Part shown: positions 44,963 to 53,711 of the stretch, piece by piece
Layout: the number at the start of each line of letters is the position of its first letter
Position numbering within the stretch: position 1 is the stretch's first letter
Source: Hinthialibacter sp964556895
GTDB lineage: Bacteria > Hinthialibacterota > Hinthialibacteria > Hinthialibacterales > Hinthialibacteraceae
DNA length: 64,000 nt
NCBI GenBank assembly: GCA_964556895.1
Contig: CAZKYC010000010.1
Location: forward strand, 11,792-75,791
Direction of reading: 5' to 3'
Translations under genes and position numbers: made by a program
The notes under the pieces: generated by a model
Seen by the model: the letters and a program-made list of their open reading frames with translations, nothing else
What the model was told of the DNA's origin: nothing
Database searches by the model: none

Positions 44963-45137
44963 CCATCTCAAAAATGATTGATCATTTGCAGCGGGCGGCG
45001 TATGTACAACTCTGCTCGCTTCAGTGCGGCTCCGCCATTTTGCACAGGCGCTCCCAGAGTTGCACCCACGCCTATATTGGCTGCTCAATAATTGATACGT
45101 CAACACCTTAATAAAACAATCTTCCTTTTTGAGATGG
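44963..45137 (+). repeat. Dispersed intergenic repeat family 1, full-length copy
   Basis: A 175-bp element with perfect 12-bp inverted ends, CCATCTCAAAAA (44963-44974) and TTTTTGAGATGG (45126-45137). Inside, CAACTCTG (45008-45015) pairs with CAGAGTTG (45055-45062). The stretch from AGAGTTGCACCCACGCCTAT through CAATAATTG to the right end matches the 52.2-kb copy in order and spacing. There is no open frame of note. The rest of the 319-base gap (44897-45215) holds nothing I recognise. The short length, inverted ends and central hairpin are those of a MITE or a REP-like element. Confidence 0.75.
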
Positions 45138-45215
45138 CTTCTAGGAGTTTACAATCCTACTCCATGTCATTGTGGGAGCCAGGCTCCTCGCAATAACACG
45201 GATAGTTGTTAAATA

Positions 45216-45521
45216 TTAGACCGTGTCGTAGACTTTGATTTTCTCAAAGAGCGGTTTGTATTTTTGAACGAACGCGACATGGCGTGGGTCATCTTGATAG
45301 GCGTCGTGCCCGGCCTTGTCGTCATAGACCACGATCAGTCCCAGATCATACGAGTTGTCGACGACATCGCGCGGCGTGCCCGCGGGCTTTCCCGCCCATA
45401 AGTGGTTCACGCTTTCGATGGCGGCCAGTTCATTGATACAATCGTCGTGCATCGCTTGTTTATCTTCGTCTGTCGCTTCTGGTTTCAACCAGAAAAAAAC
45501 CATATGAACAAAACCCGACAT
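45216..45521 (-). CDS. Dabb (stress-responsive A/B barrel) domain protein
   Basis: A small dimeric ferredoxin-like barrel protein, 101 residues. ATG 45521 has GGGAGG five bases upstream; a 29-residue extension to 45608 is hydrophobic, out of family and rejected. HMVFFWLKPEATDEDKQ and the late DPRHVAFVQKYKPLFEKIKVYD are typical for Dabb proteins, and SYDLGLIVVYDD is the central strand. Roles in the family range from polyketide cyclisation to stress response, and no substrate can be given here. It lies apart from obvious partners. Confidence 0.85.
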   Translation of the reverse strand: MSGFVHMVFFWLKPEATDEDKQAMHDDCINELAAIESVNHLWAGKPAGTPRDVVDNSYDLGLIVVYDDKAGHDAYQDDPRHVAFVQKYKPLFEKIKVYDTV

Positions 45522-45678
45522 ATTCGCCTCCCAAATGGAATAGGCACTATTAAAGACAGAAAATGAGAAAATGAAAACGGTGAAGAAATAGAAAGGCATG
45601 AAAAACACACGAGCCTACGAACGGCGTAGTGACCATTCTTGGTCGTGTTGAGAAGATTCAAAACCGAGAACAAGCCGG

Positions 45679-45903
45679 TTAAAACAGGTGTTTGATGATG
45701 TTGACGGCGGTGCCGCCGTCAAAGGTAATTAAGACTTGGTCGCCGGGGCGCGCGTCTGGATAGATCGCTTCGCTGTTGACCTGGGTGACCATCGGCTCGC
45801 CGGGCAGGTCATCCAAAACAAAATGAACCCGGTAATTCATGCGGCCATGAATCGGCGTTGGAGAAACTTGATTGACGATCGCCTGTTTTGTCCCCACCAG
45901 CAT
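45679..45903 (-). CDS. Small conserved-looking protein, function unknown
   Basis: A 74-residue soluble protein with beta-strand-like pattern (MNYRVHFVLDD, DARPGDQVLITFDG). ATG 45903 is chosen because GGAGG lies eight bases upstream, overlapping an earlier ATG (45918) that has no site of its own. An extended -10 promoter sits at 45935-45943 with a leader of about 25 bases, so this is a self-contained, expressed-looking gene. I recognise no named family; the GDQVLITFDGGTAV ending resembles small nucleic-acid or metal-binding barrels only loosely. Confidence 0.65.
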   Translation of the reverse strand: MLVGTKQAIVNQVSPTPIHGRMNYRVHFVLDDLPGEPMVTQVNSEAIYPDARPGDQVLITFDGGTAVNIIKHLF

Positions 45904-45934
45904 GTTGGCGACCTCCATTTTCCGACATAAATGT

Positions 45935-45943
45935 ATTATACCA
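45935..45943 (-). promoter_or_regulatory. Extended -10 promoter of the small-protein gene
   Basis: On the minus strand, TGGTATAAT (45943 to 45935) is a perfect -10 hexamer with the TGn extension. The predicted start is near 45928, giving a leader of about 25 bases. No good -35 is present, as is usual for extended -10 promoters. Confidence 0.5.
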
Positions 45944-46061
45944 TGATCGGGCCAAAGAGTGCTTTATGTTTTACGAGTTATCTGTTACCGTTTAACCGCC
46001 TGTATCCTCTTATGTTGCAGCATCCATATTATACAGGACATTATGTAAGGAGCATCCAACC

Positions 46062-47393
46062 ATGCCGAAACACACTCATTCCCGCCGAACCTTTTTAACC
46101 ATGAGCGCTTTATGTTCTGCGCCGCTGTTTATACCAAATCACATCTTCGCCGCCGCGCCGAGCGACAAAATCGTTTTGGGCTGGATTGGCATCGGCTCGC
46201 GCGGCAACCAACTTCTAGGCGAGAACCTTCGCAAAGACAGTATTCGTATTGCGGCGCTGGCTGATGTAGACCGGGTTCACCTGCTCAGGGCGCAACAAAT
46301 TATTGATGACCTATATAACATTGACCGTCCCCAAGCAAAGATCATCAATGGCTGGCGCCTCGAACAACAACCAACACCCAAAGGGGCCGTCGCTGCATAC
46401 AACGACTATCGCCGAATTCTTGACCGCGGCGACATCGACGGCGTGGTTGTGGCTGTTCCTGACCATTGGCACGCAAAAATCTATATCGACGCCATGGACG
46501 CCGGCCTCGATGTGTATGGCGAAAAACCGCTGAGCCTTACCATAAACCAAGGACGGCATATCGCGCGCAAGGCCAAAGAAACCGGGCGCGTCTTTCAAAC
46601 CGGCAGCCAACAACGTTCCGCGAAAACATTTCGTACGGCGGTCGATTACGTCCGCAATGGCAGGCTGGGAAAAATTCTCAAAGCGCGCGCGGCGATTGGC
46701 GGCGGCAAGGCGAGCGATATGCCGCCGGATTCACCCGCGCCGCCCCAACTCGACTGGGAACTATGGCTAGGGCCAGCGCCCAAGGTTCCATACAACGTCA
46801 GACGATGCCATCTGAAGTTCCGTTCGTTCTTTGACTATTCAGGCGGCAACGTCACCGACTGGGGCGCCCATCATTGCGACATCATCCAGTGGGGGCTCGG
46901 TATGGACGGCTCAGGCCCGGTAAAAATCGAGGGTAGAGCCAAACGAAACCCTGGGCCGTTCAACACACTCTACGACTTCGATTTTACTTACACCTACGCC
47001 AATGGCGTGCCCGCCCAATTGGTCGGTAAAGGCAACAACGGCGTGACCTTCTTCGGCGAAAAAGGCGAGATATTTGTGTCACGAGGCGAGGTCACATCAA
47101 ACCCAACATCGATCTTAGATGAACCGCTTTCATCCGGCGACTTGCGCGTCGAAGTCAGCGATGACCATTTTCAAAACTGGCTGGATTGCATCAAAAGCCG
47201 CGAGACGCCCATCGCGTCCGCCGAAGTGGGGCGCCGCTCAATTTCGGTCCCCCACCTGTGCAACATCAGTGGACATCTCGGACGCTCGCTTGCGTGGGAC
47301 CCTGAAAAGGAGATGTTCGTCAACGACGCCGAAGCCAACCAATGGCTCGACCGCGACGAACGCGCGCCCTACCACCACCTGGCGGGGTATTAA
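46062..47393 (+). CDS. Tat-exported Gfo/Idh/MocA family oxidoreductase
   Basis: A 443-residue protein with a twin-arginine signal (HSRRTFLTMSALCSAPLFI), so the cofactor-loaded enzyme is exported folded, as in glucose-fructose oxidoreductase. The Rossmann fold starts at about residue 36 (LGWIGIGSRGNQ); the EKP motif is intact in VYGEKPLSLT; GGNVTDWGAHHCDIIQWGLG supplies the active-site histidines. The LDWELWLGPAPKVPYN block is characteristic of the secreted subgroup common in Planctomycetes, Bacteroidetes and relatives that act on sugars. GGAG precedes the ATG. It is monocistronic and followed by ilvD after about 120 bases. Confidence 0.92.
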   Translation: MPKHTHSRRTFLTMSALCSAPLFIPNHIFAAAPSDKIVLGWIGIGSRGNQLLGENLRKDSIRIAALADVDRVHLLRAQQIIDDLYNIDRPQAKIINGWRLEQQPTPKGAVAAYNDYRRILDRGDIDGVVVAVPDHWHAKIYIDAMDAGLDVYGEKPLSLTINQGRHIARKAKETGRVFQTGSQQRSAKTFRTAVDYVRNGRLGKILKARAAIGGGKASDMPPDSPAPPQLDWELWLGPAPKVPYNVRRCHLKFRSFFDYSGGNVTDWGAHHCDIIQWGLGMDGSGPVKIEGRAKRNPGPFNTLYDFDFTYTYANGVPAQLVGKGNNGVTFFGEKGEIFVSRGEVTSNPTSILDEPLSSGDLRVEVSDDHFQNWLDCIKSRETPIASAEVGRRSISVPHLCNISGHLGRSLAWDPEKEMFVNDAEANQWLDRDERAPYHHLAGY

Positions 47394-47512
47394 GTACAAT
47401 AGCGCTATCAAACACAACAGGATAAAGCGAATTTGTCTTCTTGTATTTAATAAAAAAAACCATGAACATTGACTCTCACTTTTAACACTAGATGGAAGAG
47501 GAATTGATACTC

Positions 47513-49192
47513 ATGGCGTCTGACCTGAACCGAACAAGCCGACTTACCACAGATGGAATGGGGCGCGCCCCCAATCGCGCCATGCTGCGCGCGGTGGGGT
47601 TTCTTGACGATGATTTTACCCGGCCCATGGTCGGCGTCTGTTCCATGTTTAGCGATATCACCCCTTGCAACGCTCACCTCGACCGTCTCGCCCAAAAGGG
47701 GTATCTGGGCGTGCGGGCCGGCGGCGGCGTACCTCAGATTTATGGCGCCCCCACCGCGTCAGACGGTATTATGATGGGCCACCAGGGCATGCGCTACAGC
47801 CTGGTTTCACGCGAGGTCATCGCTGACAGCATCGAAGTAGTTTCGGCGGGCATGAACCACGACGGCATTCTCGCCTTCGGCGGCTGCGACAAGAACATGC
47901 CCGGCGCATTGATGGCAATGGCGCGCATCAACGTCCCCAGTATCTTTGTATACGGCGGCAGCATCCTGCCGGGCGTCAACGACCAACAAGACATCGACAT
48001 CGTTTCAATCTTTGAAGCGGTCGGACGTTACCAGGCGGGCAACCTGGACGAAGCCGGCGTCAAAGAGATCGAATGCGAGGCCTGCCCCGGCGCTGGCGCC
48101 TGCGGCGGAATGTACACCGCCAATACCATGGCGTCCGCGATTGAGACCATGGGGCTTTCCCTGCCCTATGGGGCCAGCAACCCGGGTGTGTCAGCCGCGA
48201 AGGAGCGCGAATCCTACCAAGCGGGCGCCGCTTTGATCGAACTCATCAAACAAGACATCAAACCGCGTGACCTTATTACCAAAAAATCGATCGAAAACGC
48301 GTTTACTGTTGTGTTGGCGCTGGGCGGTTCAACCAACGCCGTGCTTCACCTGATGGCGATCGCCAAAGAAGCCGAAGTCGATTGGACGCTCGATGACTTT
48401 GACCGCCTTGGCGACAAGACCCCTCACCTCGCCGACCTCAAACCCAGCGGGCAGTATGTCATGTTTGATCTTCACAAATCGGGCGGCGCGCCCGCCGTGA
48501 TCAAGACCCTGCTCGAAGCGGGCCTATTGCACGGCGACTGTATGACCTGTACAGGCAAAACGCTGGAAGAAAACTTGAAGAACGTGCTTGGCATCGCCAA
48601 GCGAAAGCAGTCTGTCTTCATGCCGCTCGATAAGCCAATTCATAAATCCGGCCATATCATCATTCTCAAAGGCAATCTGGCGCCTGAGGGCTGCGTCTCA
48701 AAGGTGTCTGGCCTCGAATGCCGCCGCATCACGGGCCCCGCCAAAGTGTTTGAGGGCGAAGAAGCCTGTTTTGAGGCCATCCAGGCGCGCAAGATCAAGA
48801 AAGGCGACGTGGTGGTGATTCGCGGCGAAGGCCCGGTCGGCGGCCCCGGCATGCGTGAAATGTTGTCGGTCACCTCAGCCCTGGTCGGGCAAGGAATCAG
48901 CGAAGACGTCGGCCTGATCACAGACGGTAGGTTCTCAGGCGGGACCCACGGACTAGTGGTCGGCCACGTCGCCCCTGAGTCTTGGACGGGAGGCCCGATT
49001 GCGCTGGTTGAAGATGGCGACTCTATCACCATCGACGGCGACAAAAAACTGCTTCAACTCAACATCTCTGACGAAGAACTAAAAAAGCGCAAAGCCGCCT
49101 GGACTACCCCCGAACCGCGCGAAAAGCGCGGCGTGTTGGCCAAATACGCCAAGACGGTGCGTTCAGCCTCCGACGGCGCGATAACCTTCTAA
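47513..49192 (+). CDS. ilvD: Dihydroxy-acid dehydratase
   Basis: Converts dihydroxy-acids to 2-keto acids in isoleucine, valine and pantothenate synthesis, with an Fe-S cluster. ATG 47513 with GAGGA ten bases upstream gives 559 residues. Cluster cysteines are visible at Cys52 (ITPCNAHL), Cys125 (GGCDKNMPG) and Cys197 (GAGACGGMYTANTM). The usual WNE before ITPCN is replaced by FSD, a variation also outside the active-site residues. RFSGGTHGLVVGHVAPE near the C-terminus is a hallmark. Related sugar-acid dehydratases share much of this, but the length and CPGAGACGGMYTANTM favour IlvD. A strong terminator follows. Confidence 0.93.
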   Translation: MASDLNRTSRLTTDGMGRAPNRAMLRAVGFLDDDFTRPMVGVCSMFSDITPCNAHLDRLAQKGYLGVRAGGGVPQIYGAPTASDGIMMGHQGMRYSLVSREVIADSIEVVSAGMNHDGILAFGGCDKNMPGALMAMARINVPSIFVYGGSILPGVNDQQDIDIVSIFEAVGRYQAGNLDEAGVKEIECEACPGAGACGGMYTANTMASAIETMGLSLPYGASNPGVSAAKERESYQAGAALIELIKQDIKPRDLITKKSIENAFTVVLALGGSTNAVLHLMAIAKEAEVDWTLDDFDRLGDKTPHLADLKPSGQYVMFDLHKSGGAPAVIKTLLEAGLLHGDCMTCTGKTLEENLKNVLGIAKRKQSVFMPLDKPIHKSGHIIILKGNLAPEGCVSKVSGLECRRITGPAKVFEGEEACFEAIQARKIKKGDVVVIRGEGPVGGPGMREMLSVTSALVGQGISEDVGLITDGRFSGGTHGLVVGHVAPESWTGGPIALVEDGDSITIDGDKKLLQLNISDEELKKRKAAWTTPEPREKRGVLAKYAKTVRSASDGAITF

Positions 49193-49218
49193 CGATCAAA
49201 ATATCAACGAATTACCAC

Positions 49219-49250
49219 AAGGTGAGGGGACGTATCCTCTCACCTTTTTT
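49219..49250 (+). terminator. Rho-independent terminator after ilvD
   Basis: AAGGTGAGGGGA (49219-49230), a four-base loop CGTA, and TCCTCTCACCTT (49235-49246) with one G-T pair, leading straight into six Ts. It begins 27 bases after the stop codon. This is the best terminator in the window. Confidence 0.9.
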
Positions 49251-49314
49251 GCCTCAATTCTTCTCAAAACCAAGCGAAAATAGAAAATAAATTACCAATT
49301 CAGTTAATTTTTTC

Positions 49315-49342
49315 TTGACAAGGATTTCATACCTATTATATT
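49315..49342 (+). promoter_or_regulatory. Strong sigma-70 promoter of the DUF1800-DUF1501 operon
   Basis: A perfect TTGACA (49315-49320), a 16-base spacer and TATATT (49337-49342, 5/6) in an AT-rich stretch. The predicted transcript start near 49349 leaves a leader of about 47 bases to ATG 49396. Confidence 0.65.
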
Positions 49343-49395
49343 TACTCGCTAAAGTAAGAATTTATGTATCCTTTTAATTGTGGGTGTATGTGAAA

Positions 49396-50862
49396 ATGGC
49401 TACAGCAACCCTAACCAGTCAGCCAACCCTGGCTGAACACGCCGCGAACCGAATCCAGTTTGGCGCGCGCAACGGCGACATCGAAATGATAGACGCCATG
49501 GGCTATGACGCCTTCGTCGACCAACAACTGAATCCAGAGTCAATCGACGACTCGGCGGCGGAGCAAACCATTCTCTTCGCGCCGCATGAGACATTCTCTG
49601 AAACGCTTCAACAACTCTATGACCGACGAAATATCTCGCCCTATTCTGAGGTGATTCGCCCGATTCGAGAAGTTAGCTACCAGACCATGCTGCGGGCGAT
49701 TGAGTCGAAGAAACAATTGCAAGAGCGCATGGTCAATTTTTGGTATGACCATTTCAACATCTATGGGTGGGATTACACCACCCGCTCGATCTTCCCCACC
49801 TGGGACGCCATGATACGCCGCCATGCGTTGGGCAATTTTCACGCATTTCTTATCGACACCGCCCAACACGCCAGCATGTTGCTTTATCTGGATAATTACA
49901 AAAGCACCGACGGCGGCCCTAATGAAAATTACGCCCGCGAGTTGATTGAGTTACACACCATGGGCGCGATGCACTACAACGCCCCTGGCGGTTACAACGA
50001 TGAAGATGTCTATGAAACCAGTCGCTGCTTCACGGGGTGGAACTACGACTCAGACAGCGAAAGCCCCACGCGCGGCGCGTTTCTCTATCGTCATGACGAC
50101 CACGACCGTTTTCAAAAATGGGTGTTGGGCGTCAAGGTTCCACGCGACCAGGCGCCCACCCAAGACGGGATGGACATTCTCAGCCTGCTCGCCCACCACC
50201 CCGCCACCGCCAAACACATCGCCTGGAAGCTGGCGCAGCGTTTTATTGATGACGATCCGCCCGAGTCGATTGTCGAGTCGACCGCGGCGGTCTTTCACGC
50301 CAACACCGAAGCGCCTGACCAACTCAAACTCACCATGAAACATTTACTATCAAGCGATGAGTTTACGTCGGCCCGACGCACAAAATTCAAACGCCCATTT
50401 GACTGGGCCATCTCCATGATGCGGGCGCTGGATGTTCCTTACATCATCCACGACAAATTTAGCTTTGAATGGCTCTATGACTCGATGGGGCAGCCGTTGT
50501 TCTCATGGAGCACCCCCGACGGCGCCCCTGACGTCAAAGAACAGTGGGCGACCTCAAATGGAATGATCAAACGCTGGCGTATAATGTTTGAAACCGCTGA
50601 CGGCTGGTATCTAAAATACGGCTTCGGCTTTACTCCGCTCGCGGTCATGCCAAGCGACATCAACACCGCCGAACAGATCGCCGACTTTTGGATCCGCCGC
50701 GTGATCAGCGGCCCGGTGTCAGACGACACTCGATCAGCCATCATCGACTTCGCCTCGGAAGGCCGCAACCCCAGCCTGCCGCTGCCTGGCGGCCAAATCG
50801 AAGCCAAAGCCAAATATGTCGCGGCGCTGTGCGCCGTTTCGCCAGAATTTATGGTGCGCTAA
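49396..50862 (+). CDS. DUF1800 family protein
   Basis: A 488-residue protein of the DUF1800 family, function unproven. The conserved blocks are present: RIQFGARNGDIEMIDAMGYDAFVDQQL at the N-terminus, QERMVNFWYDHFNIYG, DNYKSTDGGPNENYARELIELHTMG, VYETSRCFTGW, and HPATAKHIAWKLAQRFIDDDPPESI. ATG 49396 is the best start after the promoter at 49315-49342. No signal peptide is visible, whereas its partner downstream has a Tat signal. The DUF1501 gene follows after a few bases, a pairing widespread in Planctomycetes, Proteobacteria and others, suggesting one functional unit at the cell surface. Confidence 0.9.
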   Translation: MATATLTSQPTLAEHAANRIQFGARNGDIEMIDAMGYDAFVDQQLNPESIDDSAAEQTILFAPHETFSETLQQLYDRRNISPYSEVIRPIREVSYQTMLRAIESKKQLQERMVNFWYDHFNIYGWDYTTRSIFPTWDAMIRRHALGNFHAFLIDTAQHASMLLYLDNYKSTDGGPNENYARELIELHTMGAMHYNAPGGYNDEDVYETSRCFTGWNYDSDSESPTRGAFLYRHDDHDRFQKWVLGVKVPRDQAPTQDGMDILSLLAHHPATAKHIAWKLAQRFIDDDPPESIVESTAAVFHANTEAPDQLKLTMKHLLSSDEFTSARRTKFKRPFDWAISMMRALDVPYIIHDKFSFEWLYDSMGQPLFSWSTPDGAPDVKEQWATSNGMIKRWRIMFETADGWYLKYGFGFTPLAVMPSDINTAEQIADFWIRRVISGPVSDDTRSAIIDFASEGRNPSLPLPGGQIEAKAKYVAALCAVSPEFMVR

Positions 50863-50874
50863 GGAGCGATGACA

Positions 50875-52137
50875 ATGAAACCAATCAAACGACGTTCTTT
50901 TGTACAAGGTTGCTGCGCCGGCATCGCCGCTCTCAGCGGCTCGCGCATCAGCAAAATGGCGTTCGCCCAAGATGAACAATCTGACCGCGACGTGTTAATC
51001 AATGTCTTTCTTCGCGGCGGGATGGACTCACTCAACTATTTCATCCCTTACGCCGACCCTGACTATCATCTCGCCCGCGCCGACCTCGGCATCGGCGATT
51101 CGAGCGCGCTTGACATCAACGGTTACTTTGGCCTTCATCCCGGCGCCGCCCGTTTAATGGAACTCTATGACCAGAGCCACCTGGCGTTTATCCCGGCGTC
51201 AGGCTTGCCTATCGCCAACCGCTCTCACTTTCAGGCCCAGGATTACATCGAGCGCGGCTACATCGGCGATGAAGGCAGGCAATACGGCGGCTGGCTGGCG
51301 CGCCATTTAGCAGACACTGCGGTCGGCAATCCATTTGACGGCGTCAGTTTTGGCTCGTCGGTCGCCACTTCGCTTGAGAGTTTCCCTGGCGCGATTGCCA
51401 TGCGCGACCTGCGCGGCTTCTCGTTGTCTGGCAGTTCCAGCCAGCGCAACGAACTGCGTCGCGCCTTGCGTTCCATGTGGAATTCCGGTGAAGAATTTGG
51501 CGCGGTCGCCCATCAGACGCTTGATCTGGTCGACGTGATCGCCGCCAACTCACCGGAAAATTACACGCCAGTTGACGGCGTTGAATACCCACGCGATTCG
51601 CTCGCCGACTCGCTGAAATCCATCGCCCAACTCATTAAACTCGACCTGGGCCTACAAGCCGCGACAGTTGATTATGGCGGGTGGGACACTCACGAATCGC
51701 AAGCAGGCGGCAACCCCGCTGAAGGCTATTTCGCCCAACGCGCCCAGCGCCTCAGCGATTCGCTTCACGCCTTCTGGAACGACATGGTGAACTATCACGG
51801 CAAGGTCACCATGGTGGTCATGTCTGAGTTTGGCCGCCGCGTGAAAGAGAACGACAATCGCGGCACCGACCACGGCCACGGCGGTTTAATGATGGTGTTC
51901 AGCACAGATTTGGTTGAGAAAAAAATCTGGGGAGAGTGGCCCGGCCTTGCCACTGATCAACTCTTTCAGCGCGTCGACCTCAACGTAACCACTGATTACC
52001 GAACCGTCTTGAGCGAGATTCTCATTGCGCGAATGAAGCAATACAACATTTCCAGCATCTTCCCTAATTACACATTTGACCAACCGCTGGGCCTGTTTGG
52101 CATGACCACCCCGGTCAGGAGCTGGGATATGTATTAA
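50875..52137 (+). CDS. DUF1501 family protein with Tat signal
   Basis: A 420-residue sulfatase-fold-like exported protein of the DUF1501 family. ATG 50875 is chosen because AGGAG is eight bases upstream, whereas the ATG at 50869 is only two bases from it. The twin-arginine signal is KRRSFVQGCCAGIAALSGS. Family blocks follow: VFLRGGMDSLNYFIPYADPDY, GFGLHPGAARLMEL-type YFGLHPGAARLM, YGGWDTHESQ, VVMSEFGRRVKENDNRGTDHGHGG. The GTDHGHGG and WDTH residues look like metal-binding positions. The function is unknown; it is probably an envelope or surface protein acting with the DUF1800 partner. Confidence 0.92.
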   Translation: MKPIKRRSFVQGCCAGIAALSGSRISKMAFAQDEQSDRDVLINVFLRGGMDSLNYFIPYADPDYHLARADLGIGDSSALDINGYFGLHPGAARLMELYDQSHLAFIPASGLPIANRSHFQAQDYIERGYIGDEGRQYGGWLARHLADTAVGNPFDGVSFGSSVATSLESFPGAIAMRDLRGFSLSGSSSQRNELRRALRSMWNSGEEFGAVAHQTLDLVDVIAANSPENYTPVDGVEYPRDSLADSLKSIAQLIKLDLGLQAATVDYGGWDTHESQAGGNPAEGYFAQRAQRLSDSLHAFWNDMVNYHGKVTMVVMSEFGRRVKENDNRGTDHGHGGLMMVFSTDLVEKKIWGEWPGLATDQLFQRVDLNVTTDYRTVLSEILIARMKQYNISSIFPNYTFDQPLGLFGMTTPVRSWDMY

Positions 52138-52192
52138 GGCTCATCCGGGATTCGGACACTTTCTCACAAATTGAATTAAAATTTCCAAACAC

Positions 52193-52368
52193 GATCTCAA
52201 GGATGATTTTTCTATCGTTGTATTTGGCGTGGGTGCAACTCTGCTCGCTTCAGTGCTGCTCCGCTTTAAAGCAAAGGCGCTCACAGAGTTGCACCCACGC
52301 CTATGTTGGTTCATCAATAATTGGTTAGTTGAAACTATATCGAAAAGCGATCATTCTTTTTGAGATGG
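52193..52368 (+). repeat. Dispersed intergenic repeat family 1, second full-length copy
   Basis: A 176-bp element between the DUF1501 and redoxin genes, in the same orientation as the 44.96-kb copy. The right end is TTTTTGAGATGG; the left end is degenerate (GATCTCAA). The centre holds an 18-bp perfect inverted repeat: GGCGTGGGTGCAACTCTG (52226-52243) and its complement at 52284-52301, with a 40-base loop. Sequence from the right arm through CATCAATAATTGG to the end matches the other copy. The remaining parts of this 288-base gap show nothing else. Confidence 0.75.
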
Positions 52369-52425
52369 CCGCTTCGCTTGCAATGAGGCGTCTCCCCACA
52401 TCAATTTCACAAAATCATCAATTCA

Positions 52426-53541
52426 TCACTGATAGACTCGCCCTAAAACCGACACGATTTTTCGTTTGACTTCGAGCGGGTCGATCGGCTCCATGCTACG
52501 GAAAATCACGTCCCCGCCCGGTTTAACAATGACGGTATAGGGCAGCGCGCCCAGCCATTCTTTGTCCAGCGATTCGACCAGTTGGTAATTGTTCTTTCCG
52601 CTGAAGATATAGTTGCGCATCGAGGCTTCGTTCTTTTTGAGAAATTCATGCACTTTATCTTTTTTACCCATCGGGTCAGCGCTGATGGTGACCAATTCAA
52701 AATCGCGATGGCGGTACATACGGTGAATGGTCACCAGTTCAGGAAACTCAATCACACAGGGCCCGCACCAAGTCGCCCAGACGTTAATTAAACGCAGTTT
52801 GTCCGAGTCATTCTTCATTAGTTCCTGCAAGCCAGCGGAATCAATCGGCTCAAGCGAGACTTCTTCTTTGGCCCATTTATCGAGCGCGGCTTTGACTTGC
52901 GGGCGCTTGTCAGGCCACTTGATCGAGCAGCCAAACGTCTTGGTGGTTTCGACTGGCGGGTTCACACCAGCCAACAGCGCTTCAATCGCCTGCTGGGCGT
53001 CGCGAGTGGTCACTTCGCTGGACTTTTCAGAATTGTCAATGCGCCCCTGGTAACGCAGCGCCCGGTCTTCGTCAAAGATAAACACATGCGGAGTCGCGAT
53101 GGGGCCGTATTTCTTACACAGTTCGGGCTGGTCGCCCGCGTACAAATAGGGGAACTCGAATTTTTTGTCTTTGGCGCGGATCTTCATATCCTCAAGAGTG
53201 TCGCCCACATCGGTGTAGCCCATTTCGTCGAGGCGTACCGCCAATGCGTCATTGGGCGCGACCGCAACTAACGCCACGCCCTTGCTTTTGTATTCTTGGT
53301 ACAGCGCGATGATACGGTCTTCATACGCTTGGGCGGTGGGACAATGGTTGGCGGTGAACACCATTACCAACAGTTTGGCGCTGGCGAAATCGTCGAGATT
53401 ATAGGTCTTGCCGTCCGTGCCCGGCCATGAAAACGGGTGGGCGTTTTCACCGATTTCCATCGGCTGATAGTCAGCGGCGAAGGGCGCGGCGCTCAAAATG
53501 AATGCGGCGATGATTGCGAAAGTCAAATTAACAGTTCGCAT
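52426..53541 (-). CDS. Exported tandem redoxin (AhpC/TSA-like domain plus TlpA-like thioredoxin)
   Basis: A 371-residue exported protein with a signal peptide (IIAAFILSAAPFAAD). Domain 1 (about residues 30-195) is a redoxin with a single conserved cysteine, Cys67, in VFTANHCPTAQAYEDR, followed by LVAVAPND; it resembles AhpC/TSA-type proteins whose partner cysteine is not in CxxC form. Domain 2 (about 225-371) is TlpA-like with an intact CGPC (Cys259, Cys262) in NVWATWCGPCVIEFPEL. Two differing redox domains in one chain could relay electrons or treat different periplasmic substrates. GGGGA precedes ATG 53541. Confidence 0.85.
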   Translation of the reverse strand: MRTVNLTFAIIAAFILSAAPFAADYQPMEIGENAHPFSWPGTDGKTYNLDDFASAKLLVMVFTANHCPTAQAYEDRIIALYQEYKSKGVALVAVAPNDALAVRLDEMGYTDVGDTLEDMKIRAKDKKFEFPYLYAGDQPELCKKYGPIATPHVFIFDEDRALRYQGRIDNSEKSSEVTTRDAQQAIEALLAGVNPPVETTKTFGCSIKWPDKRPQVKAALDKWAKEEVSLEPIDSAGLQELMKNDSDKLRLINVWATWCGPCVIEFPELVTIHRMYRHRDFELVTISADPMGKKDKVHEFLKKNEASMRNYIFSGKNNYQLVESLDKEWLGALPYTVIVKPGGDVIFRSMEPIDPLEVKRKIVSVLGRVYQ

Positions 53542-53711
53542 AGTAGTATCCCCTATTTTCTAAGATACCCTTATCATACGGAACCTAACGCCCGGCGCCA
53601 AGCGCCAAGGCCGAATTGGACTTGCTGTTACGAACCGGTCAATGATCGAAGCCACTTGAGAGTCAACATCACTGGTCTATAGTTCAAAAAAAATCAAAGT
53701 GAGAAAACAAA

